This document shows positions 58,271 through 64,000 of a stretch of DNA of 64,000 nucleotides, piece after piece. Each line of letters opens with the position of its first letter. Within the stretch, counting starts at the first letter, position 1. Source of the DNA: Riptortus pedestris (lineage: Eukaryota; Arthropoda; Insecta; Hemiptera; Alydidae); NCBI GenBank assembly GCA_019009955.1, contig CM032232.1, forward strand, positions 135,608,501-135,672,500, in the 5' to 3' direction. The notes beneath the pieces were generated by a model. It made no database searches. It was not told the origin of the DNA and saw nothing but the letters and a program-made list of their open reading frames with translations. The position numbers and the translations under genes are program-made.

Positions 58271-59436
58271 TCTCCTGTCACGATGTTTGTCCGCGATGGA
58301 CTCCTAAATTACTTAACCGATTTTAAATTAAATTGGCACACCGTGAGCAGTCTGGTCCAACTTGAGAGATAGGCTATATTAATTTTCTCTGAGACGAACA
58401 GGAATGGGGGTTATAAGGGAGGCCTGAAATTAAAAGTCGCGATATTTCGTTTTCTATTGGTTTTTTCGCAAATATGCACATAACAAAAGTTGTTTATTTT
58501 ATTATTTAGAGTAACTTTTGTTATAAACACTTTCATCGTATTCCGAAGTTTAAGTGAGTTTATACGCTTATGACTATAGCGGGAGTCAACAATATTATTT
58601 GGGACAAAAGACCCAACCGAAATAAATAAAACTCGGTATGTGTATTGGCACTAACGCTTTCATTATAAGAAGCCATACCAACATTTCTAGGGACGGGCAG
58701 GAGTGGGGGTTTTAAGGGAAGCCAGAAATTAAAAATAGCGATATTTCGTTTCCTATTGGTATATCGGCAAATATGAACATAACAAAAGTTGTTTATTTTG
58801 CTATTTAGAGTAACTTTTGTTATATGCACTTTTTTCGTATACCGAATTATAAACGAGATATACGCTAAAAATTATAGCGGAAGTGAAAAATTTTATTTGG
58901 CATAAAAGACTCAACCGAACTAAATAAAACACTCAGTATGTGTATTAGCACTAACGCCTTCCTTATAAAAAGCCATACTATTTCTAGGGACAGGCAGGAG
59001 TGGGGGTTATAAGGGAGACCTGAAATTAAAAATATTGATATTTCGTTTCCTATTGTAGTTTCGGCAAATATGCACATAACAAAAGTTGTTTATTTTGTTA
59101 TTTAGAAAAATTTGCTCAAGAATTCATTTCAATATGAACTACCAGGTACCTCACCTGGAAAAATTAATTCAAATGTATGTTAATATTTAGTCCTTAATAA
59201 TTCAAATCTATGCATAATGCACAGGAAGCGGGAAATATGACAATATGGAGGACAGTGAAGCCTTACATAAAAAATTAATTTTATTATTAACAAATCCACA
59301 GAAACGACGGGTATTAACCCTAAAAACTGGGACGGGTAAATGTCAAAATATTATGCAAAATAAAGCCTTGCCAAAAAAATACCATCAACATTCTGCCTCA
59401 AATGAATTCCCGAGCGAAGCCGGGTATCTGAGCTAG
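58271..59436 (+). mobile_element. Non-autonomous Helitron, complete
   Basis: It begins TCTCCTGTCACGATG after an A and ends GGTATCTGAGCTAG before a T, as Helitrons do (5' TC, 3' CTRR, A^T target). A GC hairpin lies just before the end (CCCGAGCGAAGCCGGG), as in Helitron 3' termini. The 1,166-bp element has no Rep/helicase coding. The first 100 bp (GACTCCTAAATTACTTAACCGATTTTAA) is typical of insect Helitrons and is quoted as a landmark. Inside it a unit of about 298 bp is repeated. Confidence 0.88.
58391..59105. repeat. About 298-bp tandem repeat inside the Helitron, 2.4 copies
   Basis: Units start at 58391 (GAGACGAACAGGAATGGGGG), 58690 (GGGACGGGCAGGAGTGGGGG) and 58987 (GGGACAGGCAGGAGTGGGGG). 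Periods are 299 and 297 bp. Each has GATATTTCGTTT, CATAACAAAAGTTGTTTATTTT and AGTAACTTTTGTTAT. The third stops after TTATTTAGA. Confidence 0.88.
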
Positions 59437-61162
59437 TCAATTATAGATTTCTCGTTTACTATTTAGACTACACTTCATTAGGGATAATCGATATATTTTT
59501 ATTTCGTGAGGTATCGATATAAATCAGCTGACTTGACACGTCATGCGTTGTAAGCCATTCTCCGACAGGCACTGGTAATAGAAGGTCCTATAGAAGATGT
59601 GCCGTTAATTTAGTTAGTAGTGTAATCGAATTTTTCTTGATGATGCGACTTATGGACGCGGAGCTAGTAGAGAAATAAAAATGATTTTTAATAATAATTT
59701 TAAATTTTCTTTCTTTTTTTGAACTTCCACTCTAGGGTAGTTAAAGCGAATTTAAACTATTTTTTTTTTGTATAAACGTTCTTCTTATCTTATGTTTATG
59801 ATGAAGATAATACTATCAGAGAAGTTAATTTAATTTCTGATATTACAAGAATATCATTCAAGCGACATCATAATCATACTGAAAAGTGACTCTAGTGCCT
59901 GAGTAACTTTGATGTGCCTGCCCAAATGCCTCGAAGAGGTGACTTGATCAGCTGAAATAAATCTCTACAGAATTACACATTTTTCTAAGTACAGGTGACA
60001 TTTGATTGATAAAACCTCCTTGATAAAACCTACTCTAGTATTCCTCCAACATACTTTATTCATTTACATTCAACAATGCTCACAGAATGCATTTTAATGG
60101 CTGTGGAAGGAAACAGTGCACCACTATAATTTTCAAATATATACTTGTAGCCCTTGTCGTCTAAAGGGAGATTAAGCTATACTAACGTTTTATCGTTTTT
60201 TCGTAATAGTTTATTTTTTATCTTGTTGTCTGCATTGCTGATTTAATAAGAATACGTCATGATTTATTTTTATTAAATCGATTTTTAATAGTAACCTGCA
60301 TTGAAATGTTCCTCTTTCAGAACATAGATGCTCTTAACTTTGAAAACAATTTTCTGTAATGAAAATGGCGTCCTTTTTTCTGAAAATAAATCGTTTTGGA
60401 GTATCAGAACGTCAAATCCCAGTTTTTGTACGTGTTTGTTGCCATAGATTCATTCCAAAAATCAATATCACTGCAAATTCTTAAAGTTAGCTCCAAAAAA
60501 TGTATAACGGATCAAACCATACCAGTTTCATCAAAGATCTGACATTGCAAGACACTTTACTCTTTTATGATCTATTCATCACGTTGTTATGAACAATAAA
60601 TATATTTTATTTAGGATCGGCTACACACCCCGAAAGTTGTACATCTACACATGAGATACGCGAGTAGAGAAACCGTAACCAACTTAACTGTAAATGTTTG
60701 GAATACTGGCTAGAATAACTGTAATATTGAATATTACTATATTTGATATTGGTATATAATAACCTGGATAAAGACACTCCTTATTCATAGTTAAGATAGT
60801 GTGACTTTGTTCAAACGTTTAACGACGGTTTGTAATTCAAGTCCGAATCAAATGACTTTTAATTATTGGAATCTCGTTAGAATAAATGTATTGCTAATGA
60901 TTATCGTTGAAGTTGTGAATCTATTGATTACATAACAACTAGATAATGACTTGACAGTTCAGTATACATTGTCCACAATTAAGCAGATCTAAAATATATT
61001 TTAAGTGATATAAATAGTAGTCAAGCATTTTCCAAATGACTTCCAATCAAATCAATTTGTAATCGATGATTATATTCATTTTTTTTATATCGTTATGACT
61101 AGTGATCAATTCAGGGACTCGAGTTAAGTCCAGAACCGTTACGGTTTTGTGAGAGCCAAATA
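59437..61162. other. 3' flank, mostly unique DNA
   Basis: Apart from the repeat tail at 59575-59720, no gene or known repeat was recognised. AT-rich throughout. Confidence 0.45.
59575..59720 (+). repeat. Dispersed repeat tail with degraded hammerhead-like motif
   Basis: GAAGGTCCTATAGAAGATG and CTAGTAGAGAAATAAAAATG match the copy at 36420-36560. TTTTTC (59631-59636) can pair with GAGAAA (59670-59675) as stem I, and GCG/CGC pair as stem II. The core is mutated (UUGAUGA for CUGAUGA, GGAG for GAAA), so this copy should be inactive. Confidence 0.45.
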
Positions 61163-61613
61163 CAATTCCGCCAAGCATGGGCTGCATAAACTAAGCAGAT
61201 TTCCCACGAGAGTTTTACAATTAAGAAATCTGCCTACTAATAGCGGTAGTTGTAACGAGTCTCTAACTCAATTTCACGAGAGCCGAACAGTCACGGAAAC
61301 GGAAGGACTAGCTTTCATCGGAAAAGTCCCGAATAGAACCGACTTCAGCCGATCCGTGTTATCGGCACTCTTAATAAAAACGCAAATATCTCGGTTAATA
61401 TTCAATATAGAGAATAAATTTATATAACAATATTTATAGTAAATTTAATGTGCTATAAGATTTCTTCTATACATTTTTCGATCCGACACATACTAACGGA
61501 GACTGGTCACCCACTGGTCCATTAACGAACTTGATCTTTCTTTTTACATAAAACGATTAAATGTCGAGTTTGGTAACGATCAAACAAAAATTGCGACCGC
61601 TACAGCGTTAACA

Positions 61614-61696
<83 letters not shown>

Positions 61697-61815
61697 GAAC
61701 GGACCTCATTTTCGTCATCTCCTGGGTAGGATCGATGGACATTTGAAGAAATTGTTCGAAAATCGCGTCATGAGTACGATCTCAATAGCTGATTTCGCTG
61801 AAGGAAAATCTGCTA
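61163..61815 (+). mobile_element. HINE-like repeat, full-length, (CA)n(TA)n microsatellite
   Basis: It starts ATTCCGCCAAGCATGGGCTGC (a diverged 5' end) and GCAGATTTCCCACG. The C-rich block is shortened (GGTCACCCACTGGTCC). (CA)n at about 61616-61660 is followed by (TA)n to about 61690. It ends GAAGGAAAATCTGCTAA. Confidence 0.83.
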
Positions 61816-62186
61816 AAACAGGTAAATAGGAAATTCCATCAATAACGTTTGAGTAATACAAAGAAACGTATAATAAGTATGCTTTTTGTCAAAAAGTAAC
61901 GATGATATATTAAAATTGTTATAAACCAGGTGACTACATTATTTCTGTGGAAACGAATGTCAGTGTTTGACAGGTGATTTACTCCTTAGAAGAAGACTGA
62001 TATTGTATTTCTGCCTGGTTCGTAAACCAATCGAAATGCATATATTTAATACAAAATGTCCTATTAAAATAACTTATTTAAAATTTACCAGGTACAACAT
62101 CAAAACCCGATATATAACAGTCTAGACTCTTCAGCAAACTTCTCAACGAAAGTACAGTAACATGTCATTCACAACACCTCTGTTAA

Positions 62187-62755
62187 TTTAGCTGATTTCC
62201 CTTAAGAGAAATCTGCTATTGATGTGGTACTCAGGACGCGATTTTCGAATTTACTCAAATTTCCTACCTAGGAGATAACGAAAATGAGGTCCGTTCAGAA
62301 TTTTGTAAGTGTATATTTGTCTGTCAACGCTCTAGCGGTCGTAATTTTTGTCTGATCGTTACCAAACTCGGTTTTTAAACGTTTTATGTAAAAATGGAGA
62401 TCATGTACGTTAACCGCTAAAATCGGACCATTGGGAACATTCCATATATGTCCGTTGTTATGCGTCGGATCGATATACTGGATAGGGTCAATCTATTGAA
62501 GATGTGATGTTCCATTAATGTTGCTATCATCACATGTTTTCTCTTAATTGAATATTAACCGAGATAATATCATATTTTAGTTGTTGGCAATCAGTAGAAC
62601 CCCACTCCTACTCACGCCATATTAACAAAAAGCTGTTATATTACGAAGAACTTCATTTGAAGCTTAACTTCCAAATATTGTTCTCGTTGAATTTTTGGGC
62701 TTTGAGATAAATGCTAATACGTGACACATGTGGAAAAGCTGTTTTCCAGACTTTA
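62187..62755 (-). mobile_element. HINE-like repeat without a microsatellite
   Basis: The minus-strand 3' end is TTAGCTGATTTCCCTTAAGAG, with GTGTATATTTGTCTGTC where the microsatellite should be. The body runs to GAGATAAATGCTAATACGTGAC; the 5' end is lost. Its palindrome carries GCTGATTT...AAATCTGC, so both arms are kept. Confidence 0.72.
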
Positions 62756-62780
62756 AAATACTGAAATCTGTCAATCTATT

Positions 62781-63009
62781 ATTTATTGTATATTATTATT
62801 TACGTCCAATTTATGCTACTGGGCTAATCGGGACGGGTTATCTATAGGTTACCACCCTTTTGTAGCCAGGATGGGTGAAAGAAGTTTATTTAATGAGTCT
62901 GCCACTGAATAAATTTCTAATGCCCAGGGCGGGAATCGAACCCGCCGCTCTAGGGTCTACCATGTGGCATTAAGACCAACGCCTTAACTCGCACGGCCAA
63001 CCTGAGGCC
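62781..63009 (-). repeat. tRNA-derived SINE, best-preserved promoter
   Basis: On the minus strand GGCCTCAGGTTGGCCGTGCG (A-box region) and GGCGGGTTCGATTCCCGCCC (near-perfect B box stem, GGTTCGATTCC). The body (CCCATCCTGGCTACAAAAGG) and a TAA-type tail at about 62781-62800 follow. It is the copy closest to a tRNA sequence. Confidence 0.85.
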
Positions 63010-63239
63010 TCCTCTGTATGCAATTTAGTGCAGGTCGTTTAAAGCTTTTGACATAGACTGACGGAAAGTTTATACTAGTGAAAGAGACGCGGCATTGCTC
63101 CTAAGTATACATATTTGGCTTTAAGAGTGTTACCATTGGGAGGATATAAATCAGAAAGCGGTAAATAGTTCCCAAACCAAGGAGTTGACATTCGTGAGAA
63201 AGGAGTCAAATAGTTTGAAAGAGAACAGTTGTGTGGAAG

Positions 63240-63744
63240 TATATAGATTCCAGGGAGTTGCGGAATGCCGCACGGAACCTCCTTAGAACAACAGCCCAGG
63301 ATCGTTGCGACTGACATTTGCGCCGGCAAACGAGAGCTGTCGGTTAGTGCGGTTACAACTTCCTGGCTTCACTTTCTATCATCCTCTGCTCATCTCCAAC
63401 ACAGGAGACGTCACCGACCTCGGAGCATACGATGGGGAAAAGTTTTTAACAGGTTCTGTCTCTCTCTCTCTCTCTCGACGCCCAGGAAACGACCGAAGAA
63501 AGTTGGACTCCCGCAAGGAGATGTTTGCGGTCTCAATTACACTCGCGCTCGTTTTACTCCTAGCTGTCGGTGCCTTATCGCGTTATGTCTGGATCTGGGG
63601 GAACATTTGGAGCAAGTTGATGGCCCGGAGGATAACGAGGCGTCGCCACTTCAATTAGCAGCCGATTTGGAGGCATTCCGGGGGGAAAGTGCACTTACTA
63701 GATCTGTTGAAGCTGCAATATTGAAGCGCCAATGGTTTACATGA
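63240..63744 (+). other. GC-richer unique block with overlapping open frames (possible exon)
   Basis: Two overlapping plus-strand frames (159 codons from 63265, 117 codons from 63305) occur in non-repeat DNA of higher GC. At 63461-63484 a CT tract followed by GACGCCCAG looks like a strong 3' splice site. 37 bp later ATG 63521 opens a 45-residue frame, MFAVSITLALVLLLAVGALS with a hydrophobic segment, then W- and R-rich sequence ending RRRHFN. A signal-anchor or microprotein start is possible, but no family is recognised. Confidence 0.25.
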
Positions 63745-64000
63745 TTATGTCGTTTATGTATTTATTATCAATGTCATTTAGAAATCGTTTCCAATCCTGA
63801 AAAAAAAATATAAAAAGTATCTTTATCTTATTATCTCATAACATATCTGAAGAGACATTCGGTCTCAGAACATTTATTTTGGCGCAATACAAGGTTAAAC
63901 TATCATCATCAAGGTTATTCTTCTGTAATCGGTTGGATGAAGGGAACTTGAAGCGTCTCTAACCAAACAACGATCTGATGTAGTTGGACATTAAAAAAAA
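63745..64000. other. Window end, no recognised features
   Basis: AT-rich DNA with an A-run at 63992-64000. Nothing else supported. Confidence 0.5.

Noticed and set aside
62781..63009. tRNA gene
   Set aside because: A and B boxes are good, but there is no complete cloverleaf. The same sequence with the same non-tRNA body and tail occurs several times, so it is a SINE.

Overview
This window is a piece of an animal nuclear genome, most likely an insect. The evidence is one split gene for a Knirps-family zinc-finger repressor, canonical GT/AG splice sites, AT-rich non-coding DNA, abundant dinucleotide microsatellites and a dense load of insect-type transposon remnants. The insect order cannot be fixed from the sequence alone.

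The only gene I can support is on the + strand. Coding exon 4774-4851 encodes the first zinc finger of a nuclear-receptor DNA-binding domain. Coding exon 50104-50625 encodes the second finger, the Knirps-type extension, a charged linker, a PIDLS motif (CtBP-type corepressor site), a His run and the stop codon. Joined in phase 0 they give about 199 residues with no ligand-binding domain. The intron between them is about 45.3 kb, so most of the window is intron. An AG directly before the ATG suggests a further upstream 5' exon.

The intron and both flanks are crowded with one repeat family, about 36 pieces in all. Its features are a conserved 5' end (GTCCGTCACGCAGGGGCTGC), an 11-bp subterminal inverted repeat (GCAGATTTCCC near the 5' end, GGGAAATCTGC at the 3' end), a 3' hairpin (TTTCCCTTAAGGGAAA) before CTGCTAA, and an internal microsatellite, usually (TA)n. 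This is the architecture of Helentron-associated non-autonomous elements (HINE, the DINE-1/INE-1 type). Copies occur on both strands, nested in each other, in a cluster (14.7-20.1 kb) and as a head-to-head pair (32.0-33.7 kb). A short form (about 0.6-0.75 kb) and a long form (about 0.95-1.0 kb) are present.

Other elements are a tRNA-derived SINE family (mostly antisense to the gene), a Tc1/mariner-type MITE nested inside a HINE copy, a 5'-truncated LINE coding fragment, a classical Helitron end-to-end copy with an internal 0.3-kb tandem repeat (58271-59436), a 427-bp/424-bp dispersed repeat pair downstream of the gene, and a 19-bp minisatellite of about 1.15 kb at 21476-22630.

The most interesting signal is at that minisatellite. 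It is flanked by 82-bp inverted repeats, and each arm contains a sequence that satisfies the hammerhead ribozyme core (CUGACGA, stem II, GAAA, NUH, stem I), with wobble-compatible differences in stem II between the arms. A second repeat family (29440, 36481, 59631) carries a CUGAUGA...GAAAC-UAG-UA motif like a hammerhead with a minimal, palindromic stem III. Both are inferences from sequence and need folding and cleavage tests.
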